The notes: generated by a model not told the origin, from the sequence alone. 64,000 bases of DNA from Microbulbifer harenosus (GCF_005771435.1 NZ_VANI01000002.1:219837-283836); one strand, 5' to 3'. Shown: positions 19,158-29,097, counted from the stretch's first letter. Made by a program: numbers and translations.

Positions 19158-20486
19158 TCAGTGTTCGCACAGTGGCTCGGCAGCGGGCTTTGCGCTGTGT
19201 CGATAGGGACAGCCGCGCTGTACGATATGCGCGACATAATCCCGCAAAAATAATTTCAGGCTGCTCTGCAGCGGCTCGGCCGCACCGGGTGCCAGCGCGC
19301 AGAATGTGGTGCCCGGCCCCATACGTCGCGCCAGTTCCCGCAGCAGGACCAGGTCGCGTTTTTCGCCGAGTCCACTTTCGATACGCTGCAGAATTTCCAC
19401 TACCCATGGCAGCCCGTCGCGACAGGGCGTGCACCAGCCACAGGACTCCCGCGCAAAAAAACGCTGCAGGTTCAACACCATGGCGACCGGACAGGTGTGG
19501 TCATCGAGCACGATCAGCGTGCCGGTGCCGAGGCGGCTGCCGGCCTCGCCTATCACATCGTAGTCCATCGCCAGATCCAGGTGGCGTGGAGACAGAAAAT
19601 CCGTCGAGCCGCCCCCCGGTAAAAATCCGCGCAGTTGGTAGCCGGGCGCCATGCCACCCGCATGCTGCTCAATGATTTTGCGAATGGGTGTACCCATCGG
19701 CAATTCCCATAGGCCCGGATGTTTTACCCGTCCGCTCACACCGAACAGTTTGCTGCCTGTGTCTTTTTCTCGGCCGAGCCCGCGGTACCAGTCCTCCCCC
19801 AGCGCCAGCAGGCAGGGCAGGTTGCACAGGGTTTCCACGTTGTTCACCACGGTGGGCATTCCCCACAGACCACTCACCTGCGGAAACGGCGGCTTGGCTC
19901 TGGGAATGGCGCGACGGCCCTCGAGGGCATTGAGCAGCGCGGTTTCCTCGCCGCAGATGTAATTGCCGGCACTGCGGTGCAGGTGAATCCGCAGGGAGAA
20001 TTCCCGCTGCATGATGCGCTGGCCGAGCAGGCCGGCGTTGACCGCTTCCTGAAGGGCATGGGCCAGGCGCTCGGCCGCCAGATGGTATTCGCCGCGGATA
20101 AAGATATAGGCGGTCTCGGCGCCGATGGCGCGGGCGGCGATCAACATCCCCTCGATAAGCAGATGCGGGTCCCGCTCCATCAGATAGCGATCCTTGAACG
20201 CTCCGGGTTCCATTTCATCCGCATTGCAGATCAGGTAGCGCGGCCCCGGGTGCTGGTCTGCGTCGGGGACAAAACTCCACTTGAGTCCGGTATTGAAGCC
20301 GGCGCCGCCGCGCCCCCGCAGTCCCGCGCTCTTGACTAGTTCGACGATATTTTTCGGCGCCATTTCCAGCGCTGCCTGCAGTCCGCTGTAGCCACCGCCT
20401 TTGCGGTACGCATCAAGAGACACCGCGTCGCCGCCGCGGATATTCCGGGTAAGTGGGGTGCGCAGGCCGGGGTCCAGTCCGGGCAT
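19158..20486 (-). CDS. nuoF: NADH-quinone oxidoreductase subunit F, NADH-binding
   Basis: Catalytic entry point of complex I: binds NADH and FMN and holds cluster N3. The 442 residues contain GLRGRGGAGFNTGLKW (about 56-70, NADH site), CNADEMEPGAFKDR (FMN site), SAGNYICGEETALLNALEG (about 172-190) and the 4Fe-4S motif ESCGWCTPCRDG. ATG 20486 lies one base past the nuoE stop and gives the usual N-terminus; an earlier in-frame ATG at 20525 would overlap nuoE. Confidence 0.97.
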   Translation of the reverse strand: MPGLDPGLRTPLTRNIRGGDAVSLDAYRKGGGYSGLQAALEMAPKNIVELVKSAGLRGRGGAGFNTGLKWSFVPDADQHPGPRYLICNADEMEPGAFKDRYLMERDPHLLIEGMLIAARAIGAETAYIFIRGEYHLAAERLAHALQEAVNAGLLGQRIMQREFSLRIHLHRSAGNYICGEETALLNALEGRRAIPRAKPPFPQVSGLWGMPTVVNNVETLCNLPCLLALGEDWYRGLGREKDTGSKLFGVSGRVKHPGLWELPMGTPIRKIIEQHAGGMAPGYQLRGFLPGGGSTDFLSPRHLDLAMDYDVIGEAGSRLGTGTLIVLDDHTCPVAMVLNLQRFFARESCGWCTPCRDGLPWVVEILQRIESGLGEKRDLVLLRELARRMGPGTTFCALAPGAAEPLQSSLKLFLRDYVAHIVQRGCPYRHSAKPAAEPLCEH

Positions 20487-20487
20487 C

Positions 20488-21018
20488 TTACTGTTCCCGG
20501 TGGTCGGACATGGGTTGTTGTCCATCGCGCGCGCGCAATTCACTGAGCATTGCGTCCAGGGTTTCCCGGGACAGTTGCCGATACATCTCCCTGCCCACCA
20601 TCATCACCGGCGCCCTGTCGCAGTCGCCCAGGCACGGGGTTTCCAGCAGGGTAAACAATCCGTCGCGGCTGCTTTCGCCAGGGGAAATCTGCAGCCGGTT
20701 CTGCAAATGTGCTTGCAGTCCGTCGCCGCCCAGCATCCAGCAGCTGACGCTGTTGCAGCAGTAGATCACGTGCTTTCCCACCGGCTCGCGGAATATCAAC
20801 TGGTAGTAGGTGGCCAGCGCTTCCAGCTCCGCGATGGGGCATTTGAGGTAGCTTGCCAGTGCCTGCAGGCTGCCGTCGGAAACCCAGCCCCTGTGCTGCT
20901 GGACGATGCGCAACGCTTCCAGTAGCACCGCACTTTTGTGCGGGTAGTGCCCGGCCTCGGCGTCGATATCGCGGATTTCTTCGGTACTGAGTTCGGGGGT
21001 AATCCGTTCCAAGGTCAT
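20488..21018 (-). CDS. nuoE: NADH-quinone oxidoreductase subunit E, [2Fe-2S]
   Basis: Thioredoxin-fold subunit of the NADH dehydrogenase module with cluster N1a. Four ligands are seen at C88, C93, C129 and C133, with the 5-36-4 spacing of E. coli NuoE. Length is 176 residues. Start ATG 21018 is preceded by an AGGAGAT-like ribosome-binding site and lies four bases after the nuoCD stop; the longer frame upstream overlaps nuoCD and is rejected. Confidence 0.96.
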   Translation of the reverse strand: MTLERITPELSTEEIRDIDAEAGHYPHKSAVLLEALRIVQQHRGWVSDGSLQALASYLKCPIAELEALATYYQLIFREPVGKHVIYCCNSVSCWMLGGDGLQAHLQNRLQISPGESSRDGLFTLLETPCLGDCDRAPVMMVGREMYRQLSRETLDAMLSELRARDGQQPMSDHREQ

Positions 21019-21022
21019 CTCC

Positions 21023-22837
21023 TCAGCGGTCCACGTCGGCCATGACGAAGTCGATACTGGCGATGATGGCAATCAGGTCCGACACGCTGAGATCGCGGCA
21101 CATTTGTGGAATCATCTGCAGGTGCGGGAACGAGGGCGTGCGAATGCGGTTGCGGTAGGCTGTGGTGTTGCCATCACTGATGATCTGATAACTGTTTAGG
21201 CCCTTGGTCGCTTCGACGGGTACGCAGCACTCACCGGCGGGCATCACCGGGCCCCAGCTGTTGTTGAGAAAATGCTGGATCAACGTCTCGATATCTTCCA
21301 TGGTGCGCGCCTTGCGCGGTGGTGTGGTGAGCGGGTGATCCGATTTGTAATCGCCGGCGGGCATGTGCTGCAGGCACTGGCGGATAATGCGCAGGCTCTG
21401 GTGCATTTCCTCCACGCGCACGCGGCAGCGGTCGTAGCTGTCGCCGCCGTCGAAGGCGGGAATGTCGAACTCGAAATTTTCATAGCCGCTGTAGGGCCGG
21501 CGCTTGCGCAGGTCCCACGCCAGTCCGGTGGCGCGAAGCCCCGGGCCTGTTACGCCCCATTCCAGCGCCGCCGCCGTATCGTAAACACCGATGCCGCGGC
21601 AGCGCTTCCTGACAATGGCGTTGCGCAGCACCATGCCCTCGTATTCCTGCAGGCGGGCGGGCAGGTAGTCGATAAAGGCGCGCACCCGCTGCTCCCAGCC
21701 GTTGGGCAGGTCCTGCGCCAGGCCGCCAATGCGGAACCAGGACGGATGCATGCGCCCGCCGGTGATGGCCTCAATTACACCGAACAGTTTTTCCCGGTCT
21801 TCGAACATGTAAAACACCGGTGACATCTGCCCTAGGTCCTGGGCGAAGGTGCCGTAGAACACCAGATGGCTGGCAATGCGGAAAAATTCGCACAGCATGA
21901 TGCGCACAGTCTGCGCGCGCTCGGGCACGTCAATGCCCGCCAGCTGTTCCAGCGCGAGCACATAGGGCAGGTTGTTCATCACCCCGCCGAGATAGTCGAT
22001 GCGATCGGTGTAGGGCAGATAGCTATGCCACGCCTGGCGCTCCGCCATTTTTTCCGCGCCGCGGTGGTGGTAGCCGATATCCGGCACCGCATCCACAATG
22101 CGCTCCCCATCTAACTGCAGTGCCACACGGAACACACCGTGCACACTGGGGTGGTTGGGGCCGAGATTGAGAAACAGGAATTCACTTTCCTCGCTGGCGC
22201 GGGCCATGCCCCAGTCTTCGGGCCTGAAGCGCAGCGCTTCCTGCTCGACCTGTTGCTTGTGCGGAGACAGGCTGAACGGGTCCACTTCGGTGGCGCGGGC
22301 GTGATGATCCTTGCGCAGCGGATGCCCTTGCCAGGTCTGCGGCATCATGATGCGCGTAAGGTGGGGGTGGCCGGCGAAGTCGATGCCGAACAGGTCCCAC
22401 ACCTCGCGCTCATACCAGTTGGCGGCGGGCCACAGTGGCGTGATGGACGGCAACCGCAGGTCGGATTCTGACAGCGGGACTTTGACGCGAATGAACAGGT
22501 CGCGCTCAAACGAGAGCAGGTGATAGACGACGGTAAAATCACTCGCCGGCTGCGCCGCTTCGCGCTCGCCGCGCACAAGGCGCATGCGCTCATCGATGGC
22601 GCTGAGATCGTAGAGCATGGCGAAAGGCCGGTTGATTCCGTGTTTCAGCCATCGCAGAAATTCCAGCAGCTGTGCTTCGCCAATCCACAGCGTGGGCATA
22701 TCCGGCGTATCCGGCTGCAGCCAATAGGCGAGCTCGGGCCGGGTGTCGCTTTCCCTGGCCAGGTCTTGCATAAATGCTACCGCCGCGTCGCGATAGGCGC
22801 TCGCTGGAAACCGGCTTTTTGCCCGCACCCCGATCAT
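21023..22837 (-). CDS. nuoCD: Fused NADH-quinone oxidoreductase subunits C/D
   Basis: Fusion of the 30-kDa (NuoC) and 49-kDa (NuoD) subunits, as in enterobacteria and pseudomonads; the 604-residue length agrees. NuoC part: about residues 1-185, with [23 protein letters not shown]. NuoD part: from about 215, with [15 protein letters not shown], the quinone-site His and Tyr region ([10 protein letters not shown]) and a C-terminal block ending VMADVDR. NuoD forms the quinone pocket against NuoB. ATG 22837 is favoured over a TTG two codons earlier. The gene starts seven bases after nuoB. Confidence 0.97.
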   Translation of the reverse strand: MIGVRAKSRFPASAYRDAAVAFMQDLARESDTRPELAYWLQPDTPDMPTLWIGEAQLLEFLRWLKHGINRPFAMLYDLSAIDERMRLVRGEREAAQPASDFTVVYHLLSFERDLFIRVKVPLSESDLRLPSITPLWPAANWYEREVWDLFGIDFAGHPHLTRIMMPQTWQGHPLRKDHHARATEVDPFSLSPHKQQVEQEALRFRPEDWGMARASEESEFLFLNLGPNHPSVHGVFRVALQLDGERIVDAVPDIGYHHRGAEKMAERQAWHSYLPYTDRIDYLGGVMNNLPYVLALEQLAGIDVPERAQTVRIMLCEFFRIASHLVFYGTFAQDLGQMSPVFYMFEDREKLFGVIEAITGGRMHPSWFRIGGLAQDLPNGWEQRVRAFIDYLPARLQEYEGMVLRNAIVRKRCRGIGVYDTAAALEWGVTGPGLRATGLAWDLRKRRPYSGYENFEFDIPAFDGGDSYDRCRVRVEEMHQSLRIIRQCLQHMPAGDYKSDHPLTTPPRKARTMEDIETLIQHFLNNSWGPVMPAGECCVPVEATKGLNSYQIISDGNTTAYRNRIRTPSFPHLQMIPQMCRDLSVSDLIAIIASIDFVMADVDR

Positions 22838-22844
22838 GGGCAAC

Positions 22845-23531
22845 TCACACGTCGTCCGGCGCGCGGAGCCTGTCCGCTGCCATGCGCGTTTCGCGGTGCA
22901 GATCCCGCTGGCTGGGTTTGCCCAGGGTATTCAGCGGTTTTCGCGGTACTTCCTGCGCGCCGTGTTCGTCCACCAGCCAGCTCAGCGCCCGGCGCTCGCT
23001 GGCAATGGATTTTTGCAGCAGCATCAGGCCCTGCATCAGCGCTTCCGGGCGCGGCGGGCAACCCGGCACATACACGTCCACCGGCAGAAACCGGTCCACG
23101 CCCTGCACCACGCTGTAGATATCATACATGCCACCGGAGTTGGCGCAGGAGCCCATGGAAATAACCCAGCGCGGTTCCACCATCTGCTCATATAAACGCT
23201 GGATCACCGGCGCCATTTTGATGAACACAGTGCCGGAAATAACAATCAGGTCGGCCTGTCGCGGGGTTGCGCGAATGACTTCGGAGCCGAAGCGTGCGAG
23301 GTCGTGGCGACTGGTAAACGCGGTGGCCATTTCCACATAGCAGCAGGACAACCCAAAATTGAATGGCCACAGCGAGTTTGCGCGCCCCCACGCGACCATG
23401 TCTTGCAGCCTGGTGAGCAGTACATTTTTGCGAATGTCTTCGTCGAAGGCGTCGCTTTTGCTGTGGCTGTCTGTTGCTATGAGATTGTCACGGTCCGCTG
23501 GGTAACCGGCGCGGGTGAGCTGCCATCGCAT
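22845..23531 (-). CDS. nuoB: NADH-quinone oxidoreductase subunit B
   Basis: Holds cluster N2, the electron donor to quinone. The four ligands C63, C64 (LSCCYVEM), C129 (GSC) and C158 (PGCPP) are at the same residue numbers as in E. coli NuoB. Length 228 residues. ATG 23531 is the natural start. It lies 57 bases after nuoA. Confidence 0.97.
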   Translation of the reverse strand: MRWQLTRAGYPADRDNLIATDSHSKSDAFDEDIRKNVLLTRLQDMVAWGRANSLWPFNFGLSCCYVEMATAFTSRHDLARFGSEVIRATPRQADLIVISGTVFIKMAPVIQRLYEQMVEPRWVISMGSCANSGGMYDIYSVVQGVDRFLPVDVYVPGCPPRPEALMQGLMLLQKSIASERRALSWLVDEHGAQEVPRKPLNTLGKPSQRDLHRETRMAADRLRAPDDV

Positions 23532-23588
23532 GATTGCTGTTCGCGCCGTTGCGCGCTCCGCGTTGTGGTGTAAACCTGGAGAGGTTGA

Positions 23589-23993
23589 TTATTTCTTTTG
23601 TCTGTCAGGCGGATTCTGGCGATGTGGGCCCCAGTCGAGAGCACCGAGGCGCCAGATATAGATCAGTCCGACAAGAAGTACTCCAATGAAAATAGACGCC
23701 TCGACGAGTCCCGGCAAACCGGCTTGGCGCACACAGATGGCCCAGGCAAATAAATACACTGCTTCGAGGTCGAATATGACGAACATGATGGCGACGAGGT
23801 AGTAGCCGACGGAGATACGAATATGCGCGTCGCCAGTGGGTACGATGCCGGATTCATAGGGTTCGTGGGTGGCGGGATCGCGGCGCTTTTGGCCGAGGGT
23901 GTGGGACAGGCCGAGCATCAGGGCGATCAGTCCCAATACGGCCAGGGCATAAACAAGTAGTGGCCAGTAATTTGACACGCTTTGAAGTGGCAT
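23589..23993 (-). CDS. nuoA: NADH-quinone oxidoreductase subunit A
   Basis: First gene of the nuo operon. The 134-residue membrane protein has three helices and the conserved YESGIVPTGDAHIRISVGYYLVAIMFVIFDLE region, in which the second-helix Glu/Asp residues line the quinone channel. No Shine-Dalgarno sequence is visible before the ATG at 23993; the minus strand there is CT-rich. The operon promoter must lie in 23994-24231, where a paired-hairpin repeat (24092-24193) also sits. Confidence 0.96.
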   Translation of the reverse strand: MPLQSVSNYWPLLVYALAVLGLIALMLGLSHTLGQKRRDPATHEPYESGIVPTGDAHIRISVGYYLVAIMFVIFDLEAVYLFAWAICVRQAGLPGLVEASIFIGVLLVGLIYIWRLGALDWGPHRQNPPDRQKK

Positions 23994-24091
23994 GGAGATG
24001 GTGAGGAGGTTGATTGAGTCTCCGTAGTGTAGTTCGCTGGCTGTGGGGCGTATTTTGGGTTGAGGTCTTTAAGCGGGTCCGGTGGCGGTCC

Positions 24092-24193
24092 GGCACTGGG
24101 TGGGGCATTTCGGAACCGCTATGAATACATCCCTGTAAGCTGCGTCGCAAACGTCCCTGTTTGCGACGCTTCCGAAATGCCCCACCCAGCGCC
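24092..24193 (-). repeat. Paired-hairpin repeat, copy A (type 1)
   Basis: Outer arms 24092-24114 and 24171-24193 are complementary at 22 of 23 positions. Inside, an 11-bp hairpin (24142-24152 with 24159-24169) reads on the minus strand with loop AGGGAC, followed by TTACAGGGATGT (24138 down to 24127), 11 of 12 to the CsrA SELEX consensus RUACARGGAUGU. The sense strand is the same as nuo, and it lies 99 bases upstream of nuoA. Confidence 0.85.
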
Positions 24194-24231
24194 GGCCCTT
24201 CGCGTTGGAACTTTGCACTTCGAAATTAAAC

Positions 24232-24257
24232 AAAAAAGGCGCCCATTTCTGGGCGCC
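24232..24257 (-). terminator. Intrinsic terminator, valS transcript
   Basis: On the minus strand GGCGCCC, loop AGAAAT, GGGCGCC is followed by TTTTTT (24251-24257, 24238-24244, T-tract at 24237-24232). It is a textbook intrinsic terminator between valS and nuoA. Confidence 0.85.
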
Positions 24258-24300
24258 ATTTCGGCTTACGAAGCTATGAACGTGATGCGAAGGTAAAGTG

Positions 24301-24394
24301 CCGGGGATCGGTTTTCAGAAGCGTCGGCGCCATGGACGGCGCCGACGCAGCCTACAGGGAAGTATTCATGGCGGTTCTGAAAACCGATCCCCGG
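24301..24394 (+). repeat. Paired-hairpin repeat, copy B (type 1)
   Basis: Outer arms 24301-24319 and 24376-24394 are perfectly complementary over 19 bp. The inner hairpin 24321-24331/24338-24348 has loop ATGGAC. The conserved core CTACAGGGAAGT (24352-24363) is followed by ATTCATGGCGGT. The arm sequence is unrelated to that of copy A. It is antisense to valS read-through. Confidence 0.88.
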
Positions 24395-24451
24395 TGCTTT
24401 GCCGCCACAGGTCCACCTTAAAAAGAATAAGCTCCGGAGGCGGCTAGCCCA

Positions 24452-27223
24452 TCAGAGGTTTTTAAGAGACTCCAGTTGCTCAGCAAATCGAGCCCGGGCA
24501 CTTTCCATTTCCGCCTGTCTGGCTTTTTCCTTGGCCACGACGTCTTCCGGCGCCTTGTCGACGAAGTTCGGGTTCTGCAGTTTGCCGGCAATGCGGGCGA
24601 GTTCCTTGTCGAGCTTGTCCAGCTCTTTCAGGACACGCGCGGATTCCGCTTCCACGTCGATCAACCCGGCCATCGGCACCAGCAGCTCCAGCTCGCCCAC
24701 CAGCGCGGTAGAGGAAGCGGGCGCTTCGGCACCGGCTGGCAGCGAATCGATCGACTCGAGCTTTGCCAGCTTGATCAGCAGTGTGCGGGTCTGTTCCAGC
24801 AATTGTTGGTCGGCCGCAGAAACGTTGCGCAGAATCAGCGGAATGTTGATCGCCGGGGAAATGTTCATTTCACCGCGGATATTGCGCACACCCTCGATCA
24901 CGCCCTTCAACCAGGCGATTGCCGCTTCCGCGTTCTCGTCGATGCGGTGTTCGTTCGCAACGGGGTAAGGCTGCAGCATGATGGTGTCGCCGGCCTGGCC
25001 CGCGAGATCTTTCACACGCTGCCAGATTTCCTCGGTGATAAACGGCATCAGTGGGTGCGCCAGGCGCAGGGTGGTTTCCAGCACGCGGATCAGGGTGCGG
25101 CGGGTGCCTTTCTTCACCGCGTCGGAGGCGTTGTCGTCCCACAGTACCGGCTTGGACAGTTCCAGGTACCAGCTGCAGTATTCGCCCCACACAAAGTCAT
25201 ACAGCGCCTGGGATGCCAGGTCGAAACGGTAACTGTCGATGGCTTCCTTCACCGCGATCTCGGTGCGCTGCAGCAGGGAGATGATCCAGCGGTCGGCGAT
25301 GGAGAGTTCGAAGTCTTCACTGCCGTCCTGACTGCAGTCGTAGCCGTCGCAGTTCTGCAGTACATAGCGGGAGGCGTTCCAGATCTTGTTGCAGAAATTG
25401 CGGAAGCCCTCGATACGGCCCACGTCGAACTTGATATCGCGGCCGGTGGAAGCCAGCGAGTAGTAGGTGTAGCGCAGGGCGTCGGTGCCGTAGGCGGCGA
25501 GGCCTTCGGGGAATTCCTTGCGGGTCTGCTTCTCGATCTTGTCGCGCAGGTGCGGCTGCATCATGCCGGAGGTGCGCTTCTGCACCAGACTTTCCAGATC
25601 GATACCATCGATCAGGTCGATGGGGTCGAGTACGTTGCCCTTGGACTTGGACATCTTCTGGCCGTGGCTGTCGCGCACCAGGCCGTGCACGTACACGGTG
25701 TGGAACGGCACTTCCTTCTTGAAGTACAGGGTCAGCATCATCATGCGCGCGACCCAGAAGAAAATGATGTCGAAGCCGGTGACCAGCACGGACGTCGGGT
25801 GGAATGCCGCCAGCTCCGGGGTTTCTTCCGGCCAGCCGAGGGTGCCGAAGGTCCACAGGCCGGAGGAGAACCAGGTGTCGAGCACGTCGTCGTCCTGGCG
25901 CAGTTCGATGTCGCCGAGGTTGTGCTTCGCGCGCACTTCTTCCTCGCTGCGGCCGACGTAGACCTTGCCGTCGTTGTCGTACCAGGCCGGGATGCGGTGG
26001 CCCCACCACAGCTGGCGGGAGATACACCAGTCCTGGATGTCGCGCATCCAGGAGAAGTACATGTTCTCGTAGTTTTTCGGTACGAAATTGACGCGGCCGT
26101 CTTCCACCACCTTGATGGCTTCTTCCGCCAGCGGCTGGGTGCGGACATACCACTGGTCGGTGAGCCACGGCTCGATGACGACACCGGAGCGGTCGCCGCG
26201 CGGTACCTTCAAGGTATGCGGGTCGACTTTTTCCAGCAGGCCGAGTGCGTCGAGGTCGTCGACCACCTGTTTGCGCGCGGCAAAGCGCTCCATGCCGCGG
26301 TATTTCTCCGGCACGTTGTCATTCAGGTTGGCGTCGGCGTCGAGGATGTTGATCACCTCGAGGTTGTGGCGCTGGCCCATTTCGTAGTCGTTGAAGTCGT
26401 GCGCCGGGGTGATCTTCACACAGCCGGTGCCGAATTCGCGGTCGACGTAGTCGTCGCCGATGATCGGGATTTCGCGCTCGGCCAGCGGCAGCTTGATGGT
26501 TTTGCCGATCAGGTGCTTGTAGCGCTCGTCTTCCGGGTGCACCGCGACCGCGGTATCGCCGAGCATGGTTTCCGGACGGGTGGTGGCGACCACGAGGTGG
26601 CCGCTGCCATCGGCGAGCGGGTAGCGGAAGTGCCACAGGTGGCCCTGTTCTTCCTCGTTCAGCACTTCCAGGTCGGAAATTGCGGTGTGCAGTTTCGGGT
26701 CCCAGTTCACCAGGCGCTTGCCGCGGTAGATCAGGTCGTCTTCGTACAGGCGGATGAAGACTTCCTGCACCGCCTTGTAGAAGCCGTCGTCCATGGTGAA
26801 GCGCTCGCGGGACCAGTCCGGACTGGCGCCGAGGCGACGCAGCTGGCGGGTGATGTTGCCGCCGGACTCTTCCTTCCACTCCCACACCTTTTCGATGAAC
26901 TTGTCGCGGCCCAGCTCGTGGCGATTCTTGCCTTCCGCGGCGAGCAAGCGCTCCACCACCATCTGGGTGGCGATACCGGCGTGATCGGTGCCCACCTGCC
27001 ACAGGGTGTTGTCGCCCTTCATGCGGTGGTAGCGGATCAGGGCGTCCATGATGGATTCCTGGAAGCCGTGGCCCATATGCAGGCTGCCGGTGACGTTCGG
27101 CGGCGGGATCATGATGCAGTAGGGATCGGCGGCGGTGTCGCCGGAGGGCTTGAAGTAGCCGTTCTCTTCCCAGGTTTTGTACCACTGTTGTTCGATGGCG
27201 TTGGGCTGGTATGTCTTGTCCAT
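24452..27223 (-). CDS. valS: Valyl-tRNA synthetase
   Basis: Class I aminoacyl-tRNA synthetase that charges tRNA-Val and edits Thr. Length 923 residues, as expected. [14 protein letters not shown] (about 41-54) contains the HIGH signature as HMGH. The editing (CP1) domain lies at about 190-340. The KMSKS loop is near residue 522 ([13 protein letters not shown]). The last 60 residues form the family's C-terminal coiled coil, rich in Glu/Lys/Ala. It lies 138 bases downstream of the low-complexity orf, with a terminator-like hairpin between, and is followed by repeat B and a strong terminator. Confidence 0.98.
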   Translation of the reverse strand: MDKTYQPNAIEQQWYKTWEENGYFKPSGDTAADPYCIMIPPPNVTGSLHMGHGFQESIMDALIRYHRMKGDNTLWQVGTDHAGIATQMVVERLLAAEGKNRHELGRDKFIEKVWEWKEESGGNITRQLRRLGASPDWSRERFTMDDGFYKAVQEVFIRLYEDDLIYRGKRLVNWDPKLHTAISDLEVLNEEEQGHLWHFRYPLADGSGHLVVATTRPETMLGDTAVAVHPEDERYKHLIGKTIKLPLAEREIPIIGDDYVDREFGTGCVKITPAHDFNDYEMGQRHNLEVINILDADANLNDNVPEKYRGMERFAARKQVVDDLDALGLLEKVDPHTLKVPRGDRSGVVIEPWLTDQWYVRTQPLAEEAIKVVEDGRVNFVPKNYENMYFSWMRDIQDWCISRQLWWGHRIPAWYDNDGKVYVGRSEEEVRAKHNLGDIELRQDDDVLDTWFSSGLWTFGTLGWPEETPELAAFHPTSVLVTGFDIIFFWVARMMMLTLYFKKEVPFHTVYVHGLVRDSHGQKMSKSKGNVLDPIDLIDGIDLESLVQKRTSGMMQPHLRDKIEKQTRKEFPEGLAAYGTDALRYTYYSLASTGRDIKFDVGRIEGFRNFCNKIWNASRYVLQNCDGYDCSQDGSEDFELSIADRWIISLLQRTEIAVKEAIDSYRFDLASQALYDFVWGEYCSWYLELSKPVLWDDNASDAVKKGTRRTLIRVLETTLRLAHPLMPFITEEIWQRVKDLAGQAGDTIMLQPYPVANEHRIDENAEAAIAWLKGVIEGVRNIRGEMNISPAINIPLILRNVSAADQQLLEQTRTLLIKLAKLESIDSLPAGAEAPASSTALVGELELLVPMAGLIDVEAESARVLKELDKLDKELARIAGKLQNPNFVDKAPEDVVAKEKARQAEMESARARFAEQLESLKNL

Positions 27224-27333
27224 GCGCGGGGGAGTGCCTTGCGTTGTATGGGCTGGCCGCCCGGCCGTTGGGACGCCGGCGGCAGTGAATAAATAAAAAG
27301 GGGCGGAATTATACCGCTGGGGCCACTGGGGGC

Positions 27334-27353
27334 AAAAGGCCGGCCGACCGGCC
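27334..27353 (-). terminator. Intrinsic terminator after the holC-adjacent orf
   Basis: Minus strand GGCCGG, loop TCGG, CCGGCC followed by TTTT (27353 down to 27334). It is a compact UNCG-like tetraloop hairpin with a short T-tract between the orf at 27362 and valS; probably partial or full termination. Confidence 0.6.
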
Positions 27354-27361
27354 GGACACTG

Positions 27362-28333
27362 TCAGGATTTTTTCGGGTAGAGCTCGTCGAGCATCATGCC
27401 GATGCCGAGACGCAGATGCCGCTCCAGCTCCGGCAGTTGCTCCGCTACCAGCTGTTCCAGCAAGCGCGCGCGCTCGTCGTCAGACAATGTGCGGTGACTG
27501 GTCTGCGCTACCTCTGTTTTGGTCGGCGCAGCCGGCTGCACCACCGGCATCGGCTCCGGGCGCGGAATCCTGCCGCCGGTTAACCGCGCGCGAATGTGAG
27601 GTGGCAGAAAAGGGTTTTCTGTCATGGTGGCTGTGCTGACCTTGGGGCTCAATGGTGTCTGTGTGGCTGTCGGGACTGTCGTTTGCTCGGTTGTCGCCAT
27701 CGGTTTTACTGCCGGTACCGCGGGGGCAGATTCGGCGAGCCCGGCACCCGCCGGCGCTTCCTCCTGTTCCGTCTCGAACAGCCCGGGCTGGTGTTCACCC
27801 TGAGGTGTCTCCGCTGGCTGCGCTTGGTCCTTCACTGACTCTTTCGAGTTGTCCGCGGGCGTTCGCCGCTCGGCGCCTTGGCTGTTACTTTTCGCCTCTT
27901 GGGTAGCGGCAGCATGCTGGTGGGGCTCTTGCCGGCCGGATTCGCTGTGTTGAGGCGCCCGGGGCGGCAGGTCCCGCAGTGGGCGGAGCAGTTCGAGATC
28001 CGCCTCACTCAGCGCCGATGTGTAATCGTCGAACTCGTCCAGTGGTTCTTCGTCGACCGGGGAGAACAGGATTGGCAAATCCTGTTCGGTCAGCGGGCGC
28101 TGGGGTGGTCGCGGCGTTTGGCCGGGAACGCTGATCGCTGCGTGTGAGGGGCCGTTTTGGTGTTGGGCGGTGCTGGTTTTCTGATTGGCGGACGCGTCGG
28201 CCACCTGGTCCAGCAGCGGGATGTCGGCTTCCATGTCACTGCCCAGCAGCTCCCGCAGGGAGTTGAGTTCCCGGAGGAGTTCATGGGGCGGCTGGCCGTG
28301 TTGGGGTCTTCTGTTCTTTTTGCGACCGGACAT
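27362..28333 (-). CDS. Low-complexity hypothetical protein between holC and valS
   Basis: A 323-residue protein with a basic N-terminus (MSGRKKNRRPQHG) and a short helical stretch at about 16-48 (LLRELNSLRELLGSD). About 190 residues of Pro/Glu/Gln/Thr-rich, probably disordered sequence follow. A conserved-looking C-terminus (about 235-323) has NPFLPPHIRARL, LSDDERARLLEQLVAEQLPELERHLR and a final helix. A comparable unnamed gene lies between holC and valS in Pseudomonas. The C-terminal helix pair resembles a docking element, so a role in the polymerase clamp-loader or as a partner of HolC is possible but unproven. It starts 21 bases after holC. Confidence 0.8.
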   Translation of the reverse strand: MSGRKKNRRPQHGQPPHELLRELNSLRELLGSDMEADIPLLDQVADASANQKTSTAQHQNGPSHAAISVPGQTPRPPQRPLTEQDLPILFSPVDEEPLDEFDDYTSALSEADLELLRPLRDLPPRAPQHSESGRQEPHQHAAATQEAKSNSQGAERRTPADNSKESVKDQAQPAETPQGEHQPGLFETEQEEAPAGAGLAESAPAVPAVKPMATTEQTTVPTATQTPLSPKVSTATMTENPFLPPHIRARLTGGRIPRPEPMPVVQPAAPTKTEVAQTSHRTLSDDERARLLEQLVAEQLPELERHLRLGIGMMLDELYPKKS

Positions 28334-28354
28334 GGATTCGGGTTCGGGTTTTTA

Positions 28355-28780
28355 TCAGTTGGTGATGTTGTGGGATTGTAACGGATATCCCCTGTCGCGA
28401 AAGTGACTGTATCGCGTTCTGGAGCGGGTGAGGGATTCGGGGTGCTGGCAGACGATTTCGGCGAGGCGCTCGAAGCGGCTGAACCAGGCGGGGATGTCGC
28501 TGCTGAGGTTGATGAGCAGGCCGTGATGGTGGCCGGGGTCTTCGCCACTGTTGATTTCGATGGCGGCCTGTTGGTCTTTGTTCTGCTGGGCGTGAGGCAG
28601 GAAGCTGTCTTCCCGGTAGGTCCACAGCAGGTCGTCCAGCTCTTGTGCCTGCTCGGCGTTGTCCACGGCGATCAGCACATGCAGTCCACTGCGGAAGGCT
28701 TTTTCCGCAAGACGGCAGGCGAAGGTCTGGATTTCACCAGGATTCTCAGAGGCCAGGACGTAGAAATCTATTCGAGTCAT
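28355..28780 (-). CDS. holC: DNA polymerase III chi subunit
   Basis: HolC binds SSB and links it to the clamp loader through psi. The 141-residue product begins MTRIDFYVLAS and carries the family pattern of a Rossmann-like fold: ACRLAEKAF, HVLIAVDNAEQAQELDDLLWTYREDSFLPH (about 36-65) and VLINLS-type strands. ATG 28780 is chosen; upstream in-frame codons are derived from the palindromic repeat D and are not coding. Gene order pepA-holC-orf-valS is the usual gammaproteobacterial arrangement. Confidence 0.92.
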   Translation of the reverse strand: MTRIDFYVLASENPGEIQTFACRLAEKAFRSGLHVLIAVDNAEQAQELDDLLWTYREDSFLPHAQQNKDQQAAIEINSGEDPGHHHGLLINLSSDIPAWFSRFERLAEIVCQHPESLTRSRTRYSHFRDRGYPLQSHNITN

Positions 28781-28816
28781 ATTACTTGCGACTGTGCGAT
28801 GAAATTCGATGCGAAG

Positions 28817-28927
28817 GCCCTGATGCCGATGGCTGTTCGCAGGACCGTCTGCGGCCTGGATGGCCGCAGCCGAGCCCCCATGGATGGGTTTACGGCGTGT
28901 CCTGCGAACAGCCATCGGCAGCAGGGC
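28817..28927 (+). repeat. Paired-hairpin repeat, copy D (type 2)
   Basis: Outer arms 28817-28844 and 28900-28927 are complementary at 27 of 28 positions. Inside are a hairpin CTGCGGCC/GGCCGCAG with loop TGGAT and a second core CCCATGGATGGG, both placing GGA in a loop. The core GAGCCCCCATGGATGGGTT is shared with copy E. The sense strand is plus, opposite to holC and pepA. It starts 36 bases upstream of holC. Confidence 0.88.
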
Positions 28928-28970
28928 CGCCACTGCCGTAGTTTCAGAACTCCGAACTGACTTTAGTGGC

Positions 28971-29097
28971 GGCGCCGCTACCGGGTAGTGCCTTGCGAGA
29001 CACGAGCTAGGCGCCCCCCCTCAACCCATCCATGGGGGCTCTTCCGCGAGGTCCCTCTCGCGGAAGGTCTCGCAAGGCACTACCCGGTATCAGCGCC
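28971..29097 (-). repeat. Paired-hairpin repeat, copy E (type 2)
   Basis: Outer arms 28971-29000 and 29068-29097 are complementary at 28 of 30 positions. On the minus strand the inner hairpin is CTTCCGCGAG, loop AGGGAC, CTCGCGGAAG, followed by the core AGCCCCCATGGATGGGTT. It lies 32 bases after the pepA stop in the sense orientation, so it would form the pepA 3' UTR. Confidence 0.88.

Noticed and set aside
24476..27292. Open frame of over 900 codons on the strand opposite valS
   Set aside because: Its composition mirrors valS codons, it has no recognisable domains, and valS on the other strand has full-length, motif-complete homology.
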